A DNA stretch of 64,000 bases, from positions 1-64,000 of the forward strand of contig JBOICK010000090.1 of NCBI GenBank assembly GCA_050739895.1, read 5' to 3'. Made by a program: the position numbers and the translations under genes. Numbering within the stretch: position 1 is the stretch's first letter; each line of letters starts with the position of its first letter. The stretch comes from Stenotrophobium sp050739895 (GTDB taxonomy: Bacteria; Pseudomonadota; Gammaproteobacteria; Nevskiales; Nevskiaceae). The notes below the pieces were generated by a model, which saw only the letters and a list, made by a program, of their open reading frames with translations, was not told where the DNA came from and searched no databases. Positions 9,614-18,419 of the stretch are shown here, piece by piece.

Positions 9614-9954
9614 GTCTGAGCATCGAACGCTGCGCGCAGCCACTGGATGTTGTTGGCGGCGTCCAGCGCCAGCACGTCGAAGCGCACCTCGTGCTGCGCG
9701 TAATCCGGATGCGCCGCGAGGAACAATCTCGCGGCGTGAACGATGCGCGAACGCTTGCGCGCATCGACCGATTCCGCGGCGCTGCCGAATTTTGCGTTGC
9801 TGCGCTTGCGCACTTCGGCGATCACCAGCACCGCGCCGTGGCACATCACCAGGTCGAGTTCGCCGCCGGCGCAGCGCCAGTTGCGCGCCACCGTCTTCAT
9901 GCCCTGCGCCAGCAGGTGGCGCAGCGCCAGGTCTTCTTCGGCGGCGCCCTTCAT
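9610..9954 (-). CDS. yraN: YraN / UPF0102 family protein
   Basis: 114 aa, the usual length. Seen: AEEDLALRHLLAQGMKTVAR, the nuclease-like core GGELDLVMCHGAVLVIAEVR corresponding to the family's GExDLI...FVEVK pattern, and a C-terminal RFDVLAL. The fold belongs to the restriction-endonuclease-like (PD-(D/E)XK) superfamily; the biological role is poorly known. The second motif reads AEVRKR, with arginine where most members have lysine. It overlaps lpoA and the GlcD-like gene by 4 bp each, so translational coupling is likely. The lpoA-yraN order is the usual gammaproteobacterial one. Confidence 0.9.
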   Translation of the reverse strand: MKGAAEEDLALRHLLAQGMKTVARNWRCAGGELDLVMCHGAVLVIAEVRKRSNAKFGSAAESVDARKRSRIVHAARLFLAAHPDYAQHEVRFDVLALDAANNIQWLRAAFDAQT

Positions 9955-11468
9955 TGCCCCGCGGCGGGTGCGGCAAGCCCTGGCATGCTGATATCGAGCA
10001 GGCGCGGTACACCGCCCGCTATGCGGGCGCAGTTGAGCTTGCGCGTGACCACGCCGTTGGCGCCGATCAGCAGACCGCCGGTGGCAGAGGGATAGACCAT
10101 GCCGGCGGAACCGGCGCCGGACTGTATGCGGCTGATCAGACTCCAGGCATCCATGCCGAAAGCAAACAGGCGCGGCTGCGCCTTGGCCGAAGATAGCTCC
10201 GCAGTGTCAACACGCTGCGCGGCGTAGTCGCCGTCGGTTTGCAGTATCCACGGCATGTCGCAAAAAATCACGCCGTTGACGTCGTTGTCCGCAGTGCCGT
10301 CGTAGATCAGCGAAGTGGCATAAATCGGCAGGCCCGACGCGCGGAAAAAGCGAAGCTGCGGCAGGATCTGGCGCGCATCACCTGGCCGCGCGGCGAGAAA
10401 CACGAAATCGACATCGTCGCGCCGGCGCGGCTCAAATTCAGTGCGCATGCCAAGTACCGAAGTCAGTGCGCGATGCCGCGCCTTGCTGGCTTCCAGATTG
10501 AAGATTTCCTGGATCGGCTTGGAGAAATCAGTCTGGCCGCTGCTGTAACGCGCCGACTTGAGCACGCTGCCGCCGAGTTGCGTGAGCTGCTGCGTGAATG
10601 CCCTGAGCACGCGGTCACCCCAGTCCGACTGCGGCACCAGCGCCACTGCACGTCGCGCACCGTCGGCGACCGCGCGCTCCGCCGCCGCGCGCGCCTCGTC
10701 CTCCGGAGCGAGGCCATACTGGTAGAAATGCGCCGGCGCTGGCGCGCTGCTGTCCAGATTGTTCAGTGCAAGCACCGGCACCAGCAGTTGCGGCTGCGCG
10801 GCGATCGCGGCAACCGCATCCTTGCGCAAGGGGCCGACGATCATCCTGGCGCCGTCGCGTAGCGCGTGCTGATAGGCGGCGCCAGCCGCGTCGGGCGTGC
10901 TGCCGGCATCATAGACGCGCACTGGCGTCTGGCTGTGGCTGCGCAGGTAGGCGGTCATGAAGCCGTCGCGGATCGCCGCGGCAACACTCGCCAGCGGGCC
11001 GCTCAGCGGCAACAGCAGGGCGACCGCGCCGGCTGTGGTCACCGGCTGCGGCGCGGCTGCAGACGGTGCTGCAGGCTGCACCATCACCTGTCCGGCACCC
11101 TGCAATACCCCCTGGCGCGCCTGCGCCAGCGCCGCACGCACTTGCAACAGGCGCTGCGACTGCGCCGCATCCAGTGTGTCGGTCGGAATGCGGCCCAGCA
11201 GCGCAGCGGCGCGTGGTGCGTCATTGACCTTGAGCGCAGCTGCGGCGGCCGACAACAACAAGTCTGGCTGCTGGATCGCAGGCGCACGTTGCGCCGCGAC
11301 TTCGTAGTCGCGGGCGGCGGCAGCATAGTCGCCATTCTGCAGCGCCTGGGCCGCCATCACGGCGACCTCGGACCACGACAGGGCGGGATCGGCCAGCGCC
11401 GAAGATGCCAGTGCCAGCAAGGCAAGCCCGGCGAGGCTGAGGGTGAGGGAACGCACAGGTTTGTTCAT
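9951..11468 (-). CDS. lpoA: Penicillin-binding protein activator LpoA
   Basis: 505 aa. In known systems LpoA is an outer-membrane protein that activates the peptidoglycan synthase PBP1A. Seen: an N-terminal signal peptide (MNKPVRSLTLSLAGLALLAL), a TPR-like helical section, then a periplasmic-binding-protein-like domain beginning GAVALLLPLSGPLASVAAAI and continuing through GARMIVGPLRKDAVAAIA. The signal peptide ends in ASSALADP, without a cysteine lipobox, so it does not look lipid-anchored as the E. coli protein is. The ATG at 11468 was chosen because it begins the signal peptide; 43 bp separate it from divergent rsmI. Synteny with rsmI and yraN supports the name strongly. Confidence 0.9.
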   Translation of the reverse strand: MNKPVRSLTLSLAGLALLALASSALADPALSWSEVAVMAAQALQNGDYAAAARDYEVAAQRAPAIQQPDLLLSAAAAALKVNDAPRAAALLGRIPTDTLDAAQSQRLLQVRAALAQARQGVLQGAGQVMVQPAAPSAAAPQPVTTAGAVALLLPLSGPLASVAAAIRDGFMTAYLRSHSQTPVRVYDAGSTPDAAGAAYQHALRDGARMIVGPLRKDAVAAIAAQPQLLVPVLALNNLDSSAPAPAHFYQYGLAPEDEARAAAERAVADGARRAVALVPQSDWGDRVLRAFTQQLTQLGGSVLKSARYSSGQTDFSKPIQEIFNLEASKARHRALTSVLGMRTEFEPRRRDDVDFVFLAARPGDARQILPQLRFFRASGLPIYATSLIYDGTADNDVNGVIFCDMPWILQTDGDYAAQRVDTAELSSAKAQPRLFAFGMDAWSLISRIQSGAGSAGMVYPSATGGLLIGANGVVTRKLNCARIAGGVPRLLDISMPGLAAPAAGQ

Positions 11469-11511
11469 ACGCCGTAAAGTATCGCTAATTCCTGACCGCG
11501 AAGCATCTTCG

Positions 11512-12375
11512 ATGAGCGCATCCGTCGTTGTCCCCGGCCATTTGTATGTGGTGGCCACCCCGATCGGCAACCTCGGCGACCTGTCGCCGCGTGCACAGGC
11601 GGTGCTGGCTGGCGTCGACCGCATCTGCGCCGAGGACACCCGCAACACTGGCGCGCTGCTGTCGCATTTTGGCATCCGTCGCCCGCTGCAGGCGATGCAC
11701 GAGCACAACGAAGACCAGATCGCGGCGGAACTGACACGAGCACTACAGGCAGGCCAGTCGCTGGCGCTGGTGTCCGACGCCGGCACGCCGCTGATCTCCG
11801 ACCCCGGCTTCGCGCTGGTGCGCGCAGCGCGTGCAGCGGGCCTGCCGGTGATCGCCGTGCCCGGCCCCTGCGCGGCGGTGGCAGCACTGTCCATCGCCGG
11901 CATCGCCAGCGACAGTTTCGTATTCATCGGCTTCCTGCCACCCAAGAGCGGTGCGCGGCGCGCGCGCTTGCAGGAGTTGCGGAGCGAACCACGCACGCTG
12001 CTGCTCTACGAATCCAGCCATCGCATCACCGAGAGTGTGCAGGACATCGCCGAAGTGCTCGGCGGCACGCGCCGCCTGTGCCTGGCGCGTGAACTGAGCA
12101 AGCTCTACGAGGACAGCATCACCGCGCCCGCTGACGAGGTCGTCGCCTGGCTGGCGCAGGACACCAATCGCGGACGTGGCGAATTCGTGCTGGTGGTCGA
12201 AGGCGCAGCCGCGCAGACCGGCGCCGATGACACCGAAGCCGAGCGCATCTTGCGCGTGCTGCTGAGTGAGCTGGGCGCATCGCAGGCGGCGAAGCTCGCC
12301 GCCGGAATTACCGGCCGGCGCAAGAACGAGCTGTATGCGCTGGCGAACCGGCTGAACGCGGAAAAATCCGCTTGA
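11512..12375 (+). CDS. rsmI: 16S rRNA (cytidine(1402)-2'-O)-methyltransferase RsmI
   Basis: 287 aa, normal for RsmI. It methylates the 2'-OH of C1402 in the decoding centre of 16S rRNA using S-adenosylmethionine. Seen: the tetrapyrrole-methylase-fold motifs YVVATPIGNLGDLSPRAQ, AEDTRNTGALLSHFGI, ALVSDAGTPLISDPG and VPGPCAAVAALSIAG, and LLLYESSHR near the middle. The ATG at 11512 gives the usual start; a longer reading to 11443 would run into the divergent lpoA start. The 43-bp gap to lpoA must hold both promoters. Confidence 0.95.
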   Translation: MSASVVVPGHLYVVATPIGNLGDLSPRAQAVLAGVDRICAEDTRNTGALLSHFGIRRPLQAMHEHNEDQIAAELTRALQAGQSLALVSDAGTPLISDPGFALVRAARAAGLPVIAVPGPCAAVAALSIAGIASDSFVFIGFLPPKSGARRARLQELRSEPRTLLLYESSHRITESVQDIAEVLGGTRRLCLARELSKLYEDSITAPADEVVAWLAQDTNRGRGEFVLVVEGAAAQTGADDTEAERILRVLLSELGASQAAKLAAGITGRRKNELYALANRLNAEKSA

Positions 12376-12455
12376 GGCCGCACCGTCATTTGCACCCGAT
12401 GCAAGTACGCACTCCAACGCAGTTTTTAAAGCGCGCGCTATTGGCGTCTTAATCC

Positions 12456-13424
12456 TTAATCGCCAGCGGCAGCCTGGTAATCCCGATATGCCAGCGTTAT
12501 GCCTTGCGCCAGGCTGATCTTGGGTTTCCAGCCCAGTTCGCGCAGCCGCGAAATATCCAGCAGCTTGCGCGGCGTGCCATCGGGTTTGCCGGCGTCCCAG
12601 ACTGTCCGGCCTGAATAGCCCACCGCCTGTTTCACCTGCTCGACCAGTTCGACGATGGTGACATCCTCGCCGCAGCCGACGTTGAGCAACGGCGGATGGG
12701 CGTCGTTGAACAGATGCCCGAAGCGATCCTGCGCATGCTCCAGCAGATACACGCAGGCATCGGCCATGTCGTCGCTGTAGAGAAATTCGCGGCGCGGTTT
12801 GCCGCTGCCCCAGACCGTGAAGCTGTCGGCCCGCGCCAGTTTCGCCTCATGGCATTTGCGGATCAGCGCCGGCAGCACATGCGAGTTGTTGAGGTCGTAG
12901 TTGTCTCCGGGGCCGTAAAGATTGGTCGGCATCGCCGCAAGATAACGCGTGCCGTATTGGCGGTTGTAGGACCAGCACATCTCGATACCGGCAATCTTGG
13001 CCAGCGCGTAGGCGCGGTTGGTCGGTTCCAGCGGCCCGGTCAGCAGATAGTCCTCGCGGATCGGCTGCGGGCAGTCGCGCGGATAGATGCATGACGAGCC
13101 GAGGAACAGCAGGTGCTGGACGCCCGCGCGCCAGGCCTCATGGATGACGTTGGTCTGGATCGCGAGGTTCTGCTGGATGAACTCGGCTGGATAGGTGCTG
13201 TTGGCGTGTATGCCGCCGACTTTCGCCGCCGCCAGAAACACGTATCCGGGCTTCTCGCGCTGAAAAAACCCGCGCACGGCGGTCGGGTCGGTGAGTTCCA
13301 GTTCCGCATGCGTGCGGGTCAGCACATTCTGAAACCCACGACGCTGCAACTGACGCACGATGGCCGAGCCCGCGAGGCCGCGATGGCCGGCTACATAGAT
13401 ACTGCTGTCTGCGTGCAGGGTCAT
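12456..13424 (-). CDS. fcl: GDP-L-fucose synthase
   Basis: 322 aa. Converts GDP-4-keto-6-deoxymannose to GDP-L-fucose by epimerisation and NADPH reduction. Seen: Rossmann motif YVAGHRGLAGSAIVRQL near the N-terminus, LAAAKVGGIHAN, the substrate segment LGSSCIYPRDCPQPI, and the SDR YxxxK as YALAKIAG. The start at 13424 overlaps the gmd stop by 4 bp; a longer frame runs through the end of gmd and is not real. It is the last gene of the sugar-nucleotide operon, so the end product of the operon is probably GDP-L-fucose or a derivative for surface polysaccharide. Confidence 0.95.
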   Translation of the reverse strand: MTLHADSSIYVAGHRGLAGSAIVRQLQRRGFQNVLTRTHAELELTDPTAVRGFFQREKPGYVFLAAAKVGGIHANSTYPAEFIQQNLAIQTNVIHEAWRAGVQHLLFLGSSCIYPRDCPQPIREDYLLTGPLEPTNRAYALAKIAGIEMCWSYNRQYGTRYLAAMPTNLYGPGDNYDLNNSHVLPALIRKCHEAKLARADSFTVWGSGKPRREFLYSDDMADACVYLLEHAQDRFGHLFNDAHPPLLNVGCGEDVTIVELVEQVKQAVGYSGRTVWDAGKPDGTPRKLLDISRLRELGWKPKISLAQGITLAYRDYQAAAGD

Positions 13425-14530
13425 TCGTTGTAGTCGAAAGCCTTGTAACCGCTCTGCTTGACCAGCTGGTCGCGCTGCGCCAGCTTGACGTCCTCGCGCA
13501 TCATCTCGGCGACCAGTTCGGCAAACGTCGTCCGCGGTTTCCAGCCCAGTTTGCGGTGCGCCTTGCTGGCATCGCCGAGCAGGGTCTCGACTTCGGTCGG
13601 ACGGAAGTAACGCGGATCGACGCTGACAATCACCTGACCGCTCTTGAGCACCGAGCGGCCTGGCTGATCGACCCGGCCCTGTTCGTTCACGCCCTCGCCC
13701 GACCAGGCCAGCGTCATGCCGATTTCCGCGGCGGCGGCATTGACGAAATCGCGCACGCTGTACTGCACGCCGGTCGCAATCACGAAATCCTCGGCCTGTT
13801 GCTGCTGCAGCATCAGCCACTGCATCTCGACATAGTCGCGCGCATGACCCCAGTCGCGCAGGGCATTGAGGTTGCCGAGATACAGGCAGTCCTGCAGGCC
13901 CAGGCTGATACGCGCCAGCGCGCGGGTGATCTTGCGGGTGACGAAAGTCTCGCCGCGCACCGGCGATTCATGGTTGAACAGGATGCCGTTGCAGGCATAC
14001 ATGCCGTAGGCCTCGCGGTAATTGACCGTGATCCAGTAGGCGTAAAGCTTGGCGGCGGCATAGGGTGAGCGCGGATAGAACGGTGTGGTTTCCTTCTGCG
14101 GCGTTTCCTGCACCAGTCCGTAAAGTTCCGAGGTCGAAGCCTGGTAGAAGCGCGTCTTCTTGCCCAGACCAAGAATGCGCATGGCTTCGAGGATGCGCAG
14201 CGCGCCGAGCGCGTCGGAGTTGGCGGTGTATTCCGGCTCCTCGAACGACACTGCGACATGGCTCTGCGCGGCGAGGTTGTAGATTTCGTCCGGCTGCACG
14301 TCCTGGATCACGCGGATCAGGCTGCTGGAATCGGTCATGTCGCCGTAGTGCAACTGGAACTTGCGGTCTTTCTCGTGAGGGTCCTGGTAGAGATGGTCGA
14401 TGCGGTTGGTGTTGAACAGCGAAGTGCGGCGCTTGATGCCGTGCACCGCATAGCCTTTGTTCAGCAGGAACTCTGCGAGATAGGCGCCGTCCTGACCGGT
14501 GACACCGGTAATGAGTGCGATCTTTTTCAT
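13421..14530 (-). CDS. gmd: GDP-mannose 4,6-dehydratase
   Basis: 369 aa, normal length. Makes GDP-4-keto-6-deoxy-D-mannose from GDP-mannose. Seen: NADP-binding ITGVTGQDGAYLAEFLLNKG at the N-terminus, GIKRRTSLFNTNRIDHLY, the active-site STSELYGLVQE, and YPRSPYAAAKLYAYW with the catalytic Tyr and Lys. It is coupled to fcl by a 4-bp overlap and follows manB by 24 bp. Together the operon converts a mannose phosphate to GDP-fucose. Confidence 0.97.
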   Translation of the reverse strand: MKKIALITGVTGQDGAYLAEFLLNKGYAVHGIKRRTSLFNTNRIDHLYQDPHEKDRKFQLHYGDMTDSSSLIRVIQDVQPDEIYNLAAQSHVAVSFEEPEYTANSDALGALRILEAMRILGLGKKTRFYQASTSELYGLVQETPQKETTPFYPRSPYAAAKLYAYWITVNYREAYGMYACNGILFNHESPVRGETFVTRKITRALARISLGLQDCLYLGNLNALRDWGHARDYVEMQWLMLQQQQAEDFVIATGVQYSVRDFVNAAAAEIGMTLAWSGEGVNEQGRVDQPGRSVLKSGQVIVSVDPRYFRPTEVETLLGDASKAHRKLGWKPRTTFAELVAEMMREDVKLAQRDQLVKQSGYKAFDYNE

Positions 14531-14554
14531 GAACTCTTGGATCCTGATTCCGGA

Positions 14555-15919
14555 TTATGCCGCTTCGATCAAACGTAAAATTTCAGCCGCCTTGTCCTGC
14601 ATCAGCGGTACATCGCCGCGCGACTCGACGTTGAGCCGCAGCACCGGCTCGGTATTGGAGCCGCGCAGGTTGAAGCGCCAATCGGCGTATTCAACGCTGA
14701 TGCCGTCGGTCTTGTCCACGCTCAGCGCATCCGCTGCGTAGCGGGCTTCGATCTTTGCAATCGTCGCGTTCACATCCGCCACTGTGCGGTTGATTTCGCC
14801 ACTGGCCGGAAATTTGCGGATGCGTTCACCCACAAGTTGCGAGAGGGTCACACCGGACTCGCTGACCAGCGCGGCGACCAGCAGCCACGGAATATTGCCG
14901 TTGTCGCAGTAAGCGAAGTCGCGGAAATAATGGTGCGCGCTCATCTCGCCGCCGTAGACGGCATTTTCTGAGCGCATGCGCTCCTTGATGAAGGCATGCC
15001 CGGTCTTGGACTGGATCGGCGTTCCGCCTGCGGCACGGACAAGATCGATCGTGTTCCAGGTCAGGCGCGGATCGTGAATGATGTTCGCGCTGGGATTTTT
15101 TTTCAGCAGCGCAGCAGCCAGCAGGCCGACGATGTAATAGCCCTCGATGAATTCGCCGTGTTCGTCGAACAGGAAACAGCGGTCGAAATCGCCGTCCCAG
15201 GCGATGCCGAAATCAGCCTGGTACGTGCGCACTGCGTCGGCAGTCGCACTGCGATTCTCCGGCAACAGCGGATTGGGAATGCCATTGGGGAAATCGCCAT
15301 CCGGCTGGTGATGAATCCGGATAAACTCGAATGGCAGATAAGGCGCCAATGCATCGACGACGGCGCCTGCCACTCCATTGCCGGCGTTGACGACGATGCG
15401 CAGCGGCTTGAGTCGACTGGTTTCCACATAACCCAGCAGATGTTGCACATAGCTCTGGCGATAACTGCACTGCATTTTTCCCGGCGTGCCGGCCGGAGCC
15501 TTCGCGGTGGACGACGCGACCCAGCTTTCCAGATCACGCAGTCCGCTGTCGCCGGACACCGGGATCGCGCCGCCACGCACCAGTTTCATGCCGTTGTAGC
15601 CTTGCGGGTTGTGGCTGGCGGTGACTTCGATGCCGCCATCGATACCGGGCTGCTGCGCGGCCCAGTAAATCTCCTCGGTGCCGCACAAGCCGATATCCAC
15701 CACCGCGACGCTTTCGGCATTGAACCCGTGCGCCAGCGCATCCAGCAGTTCAGCGCTGGAATGGCGGATGTCGCGGCCCAGCGCTACCGTCCGTGGCCGG
15801 AACGCCCGTGCATAAGCGATGCCCAGCCGGTAGGCGATGTCGGCATTCAGTTCGTCGGGCACGCGCCCGCGGATATCGTAGGCCTTGAAGCAGGGCAGTT
15901 TTTTTGCAGGAGAAATCAC
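14555..15919 (-). CDS. manB: Phosphomannomutase
   Basis: 454 aa, AlgC/ManB type. Interconverts mannose-6-phosphate and mannose-1-phosphate; related enzymes also act on glucose phosphates. Seen: FKAYDIRGRVPDELNADIAY, the phosphoserine loop TASHNPQGYNGMK, the metal loop WDGDFDRC, the sugar-binding loop GEMSAHHYF and the C-terminal phosphate-binding RGSNTEPVLRLN. The start codon is GTG at 15919, sharing GTGA with the stop of manC, so translation is coupled. It lies between manC and gmd in a GDP-fucose operon, which favours the mannose function. Confidence 0.95.
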   Translation of the reverse strand: MISPAKKLPCFKAYDIRGRVPDELNADIAYRLGIAYARAFRPRTVALGRDIRHSSAELLDALAHGFNAESVAVVDIGLCGTEEIYWAAQQPGIDGGIEVTASHNPQGYNGMKLVRGGAIPVSGDSGLRDLESWVASSTAKAPAGTPGKMQCSYRQSYVQHLLGYVETSRLKPLRIVVNAGNGVAGAVVDALAPYLPFEFIRIHHQPDGDFPNGIPNPLLPENRSATADAVRTYQADFGIAWDGDFDRCFLFDEHGEFIEGYYIVGLLAAALLKKNPSANIIHDPRLTWNTIDLVRAAGGTPIQSKTGHAFIKERMRSENAVYGGEMSAHHYFRDFAYCDNGNIPWLLVAALVSESGVTLSQLVGERIRKFPASGEINRTVADVNATIAKIEARYAADALSVDKTDGISVEYADWRFNLRGSNTEPVLRLNVESRGDVPLMQDKAAEILRLIEAA

Positions 15920-17340
15920 GAGGGCGTCCGGCCGTAGACATCCTCGAAGCGGACGATGTCATCCTCGCCCAGGTAGGCGCCGGACTGCACTTCAATCAAT
16001 ACCAGCGGGATCGCACCGGGGTTTTCCAGGCGGTGCTTCTCGCCCAGCGGAATATAGGTGGATTGGTCTTCGTGCAGCAGGAACAGCTTGTCGCCGCAGG
16101 TGACCTGCGCGGTACCCTTGACCACGATCCAGTGCTCGGCGCGGTGGTGGTGCATTTGCAGGGACAGCTTCTGGCCCGGCTTGACGATGATGCGCTTGAC
16201 CTGGAAACGTTCGGCCATCGCGATGGTTTCATAGCTGCCCCAGGGCCGATAAACCTGCGGATGCTCCTGCGCTTCAGGGCGCTTGGCGGATTTGAGCCGG
16301 GCGACGATTTGTTTGACGTCCTGCACGCGGTCCTTGGTGGTCACCAGCACCGCGTCCTGGGTTTCGATGACGATGTGGTTGCTGACGCCGGCCAGCGTCA
16401 CCAGCCGCGACTCGGCGTGCACCAGGTTGTCGCGCGCATCCGCCAGCATCACGTCGCCGCGCGCGACGTTGCCTTCGGCGTCTTTCGGCAAAGTATCAAG
16501 AAAGCTCCAGCTGCCGACATCGTCCCAGCCGGCGTCGAGCGGCACCAGCGCGGCTCGACTGGTTTTTTCCATCACCGCGTAATCGATCGAATCGGCGCGT
16601 GCGTTCTTGAAGGCAGCGGAGTCGAGCCGGATGAAATCGAGATCGCGCCGGCTGTTGTTGATCGCAGCCTGGGTGGCAGCGTGCATCTGCGGTTCCAGAT
16701 GGCGCAGTTCTTCGAGGAAGGCCTGGGCCTGGAACGCGAAAATGCCGCCATTCCAGTAATAGCCGCCATCCTTGAGGAAAGCCTGCGCACGCGCGGCGTC
16801 GGGCTTTTCGACGAACGAGGCGATTGCGCGCACACCGGAGGCCAATTCAACGCCGGCCTTGATATAGCCATAGCCGGTTTCAGCGCGCGTCGGCCGGATA
16901 CCGAAGGCGACGATGCGTCCGTCTGCGGCGGCTTCCACAGCCAGCTGCACTGCTGCGTGGAAGCGCCGTGCGTCGGCGACGACGTGATCCGATGGCAGCA
17001 ACAGCAGCACGGTTTCGGGACCGTGCTTTTCGACCGCGTAATGCGCCGCCACTGCCGCCGCGGGCGCGGTGTTGCGGCCTTCAGGTTCGAGCATCACCGT
17101 GGCGCCGCCGACTCCGGCATCGAGCAACTGCTCGGCGACGATGAAGCGGTGACGGTCGCCGCAGATTGCCAGCGGCGGCAGTACGTCGCCCAGGCCCTGC
17201 ACCCGCAGCGCGGTGTCCTGCAGCAGCGTGCGCTCGCCGATGAGCTTGAGAAATTGCTTGGGATAATTCTCGCGCGACAAGGGCCACAGGCGCGTGCCGG
17301 AGCCACCGGAGAGTATGACGGGCAGCAGCGGAGTACTCAT
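15916..17340 (-). CDS. manC: Mannose-1-phosphate guanylyltransferase / mannose-6-phosphate isomerase
   Basis: 474 aa bifunctional type. The N-terminal nucleotidyltransferase makes GDP-mannose: VILSGGSGTRLWPLSRENYP, then LLLPSDHVV and FVEKPD-like segments. The C-terminal cupin is the type II isomerase: RPWGSYETIAMAERFQVKRI and PGQKLSLQMHHHRAEHW with the metal-binding histidines. ATG at 17340 overlaps the upstream acyltransferase gene by 4 bp. In-frame sequence upstream of 17340 belongs to the acyltransferase in another frame and is not part of this protein. Confidence 0.95.
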   Translation of the reverse strand: MSTPLLPVILSGGSGTRLWPLSRENYPKQFLKLIGERTLLQDTALRVQGLGDVLPPLAICGDRHRFIVAEQLLDAGVGGATVMLEPEGRNTAPAAAVAAHYAVEKHGPETVLLLLPSDHVVADARRFHAAVQLAVEAAADGRIVAFGIRPTRAETGYGYIKAGVELASGVRAIASFVEKPDAARAQAFLKDGGYYWNGGIFAFQAQAFLEELRHLEPQMHAATQAAINNSRRDLDFIRLDSAAFKNARADSIDYAVMEKTSRAALVPLDAGWDDVGSWSFLDTLPKDAEGNVARGDVMLADARDNLVHAESRLVTLAGVSNHIVIETQDAVLVTTKDRVQDVKQIVARLKSAKRPEAQEHPQVYRPWGSYETIAMAERFQVKRIIVKPGQKLSLQMHHHRAEHWIVVKGTAQVTCGDKLFLLHEDQSTYIPLGEKHRLENPGAIPLVLIEVQSGAYLGEDDIVRFEDVYGRTPS

Positions 17341-18239
17341 GCGCCCGCCAGCAGTTTGCCGATGCGCCGATCTTTTTCGGCCCACAGCGCCGCGACCCAG
17401 GACTGGAAGCGCCCGCGGAACTCCGCGTCGTTTTCGTAATCGCCACTGTAGAACTCCGGCGGCAGCGTCAGCGCGCGGACCTCGATAATGACCTTGCGCA
17501 TCTTGCCGCAGGCGAATTCCCAGAAACCGACTGCGCCTCCTGGATAGGTGATGGTGACATCGAGCAGCCCATTGAGCCGCTCGCCCAGCGCCGACACCGC
17601 GAATGCGAAACCGCCGGCCTTGGGTTTGAGCAGGTATACGTACGGCGACTGCTGACGCTCGTGCTTGGCCGCGGTAAAGCGCGTGCCTTCGAGAAAGTTG
17701 AGGATCAGCGCCGGCTGGTTGGCGAAGGCCGCGCAGGCCTTGCGCGTGGTCTCCTTGTCCTTGCCCTTGAGCGCGGGATTTTTCTCGATCTGCTCGCGGG
17801 TGTAGCGCTTCATGAACGGAAAATCCAGGCCCCACCAAGCCAGCCCCAGCACCGGCACCCAGATCAGTTCCTGTTTGAGGAAAAACTTGAAGAACGGCGC
17901 GTCGCGGCCGAATGCGACCATCAGCACGAAGATATCGTTCCAGGTCTGGTGATTGGCGCAGACCAGATATTGCCCTTGCGGGTCCACCGGCGCATCCATG
18001 CGGATGTCCCAGGTGATCGGCTTCATGAACAGCTTGCACAGCCAGGTATTCACCGCCGCCCAGTGCTGCGCCAACCACGACACCAGCCGCGAGACGCGAT
18101 CGCGCAAACCGCTGCCCTTGGGCGTAAACAATTTGAGCAGGACCGCGGCATAAACCAGCGTTGCCCAGCAGATCGTGTTGAACATGAACAGCAACATGAT
18201 GATGGCCCCGTGCAGCGGCCCCGGCAAAAATCTCAGCAT
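17337..18239 (-). CDS. Membrane acyltransferase (PlsC/YihG-like)
   Basis: 300 aa. Seen: a hydrophobic N-terminus (LHGAIIMLLFMFNTICWATL, then a second hydrophobic stretch), NHQTWND near residue 95 matching the NHX4D catalytic motif, LEGTRF near residue 181 matching the EGTR motif, and a conserved PKAGGFAFAV. This is the pattern of the YihG/1-acyl-sn-glycerol-3-phosphate acyltransferase-like branch, acting at the inner membrane on lysophospholipid. It is the first gene of the manC-manB-gmd-fcl operon, joined to manC by a 4-bp overlap. Whether it acylates phospholipid or a glycolipid linked to the operon is open. The promoter should lie in 18240-18420, which holds repeat copy A. Confidence 0.85.
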   Translation of the reverse strand: MLRFLPGPLHGAIIMLLFMFNTICWATLVYAAVLLKLFTPKGSGLRDRVSRLVSWLAQHWAAVNTWLCKLFMKPITWDIRMDAPVDPQGQYLVCANHQTWNDIFVLMVAFGRDAPFFKFFLKQELIWVPVLGLAWWGLDFPFMKRYTREQIEKNPALKGKDKETTRKACAAFANQPALILNFLEGTRFTAAKHERQQSPYVYLLKPKAGGFAFAVSALGERLNGLLDVTITYPGGAVGFWEFACGKMRKVIIEVRALTLPPEFYSGDYENDAEFRGRFQSWVAALWAEKDRRIGKLLAGA

Positions 18240-18299
18240 GGTTGGTGGCTCCCCGTTTGCGTCCTGTCGCCGGTACGGCCGCCGGGGCTGCAGAGCCCC

Positions 18300-18405
18300 A
18301 CCGCTGTGCCGGATTACCTTTCAAGATATGTGATTATATATCAATCAAATTACAATAAATTAATCATTTTGTAACGCAATGGTTCCGCTACATGCCGACA
18401 GCGGG
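18300..18405. repeat. 106-bp spaced palindromic AT-rich element, copy A
   Basis: ACCGCT (18300-18305), 24-nt spacer, GTGAT...GTAAC (18330-18375, 46 bp, AT-rich), 24-nt spacer, AGCGGG (18400-18405). The outer arms pair as CCGCTGT with ACAGCGG. The inner arms are degenerate in this copy, but every spacing equals that of copies C, D and E. It lies 61 bp upstream of the acyltransferase gene and 15 bp from the end of the NTF2-like gene. Confidence 0.85.
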
Positions 18406-18419
18406 TGGCATCTATCCGC

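Noticed and set aside
9951..11996. 681-aa reading of the lpoA frame
   Set aside because: The first 176 codons run opposite rsmI and have no signal peptide; the signal peptide starts at 11468.
12456..13820. 454-aa reading of the fcl frame
   Set aside because: The extension lies inside gmd in another frame; the family start is at 13424.
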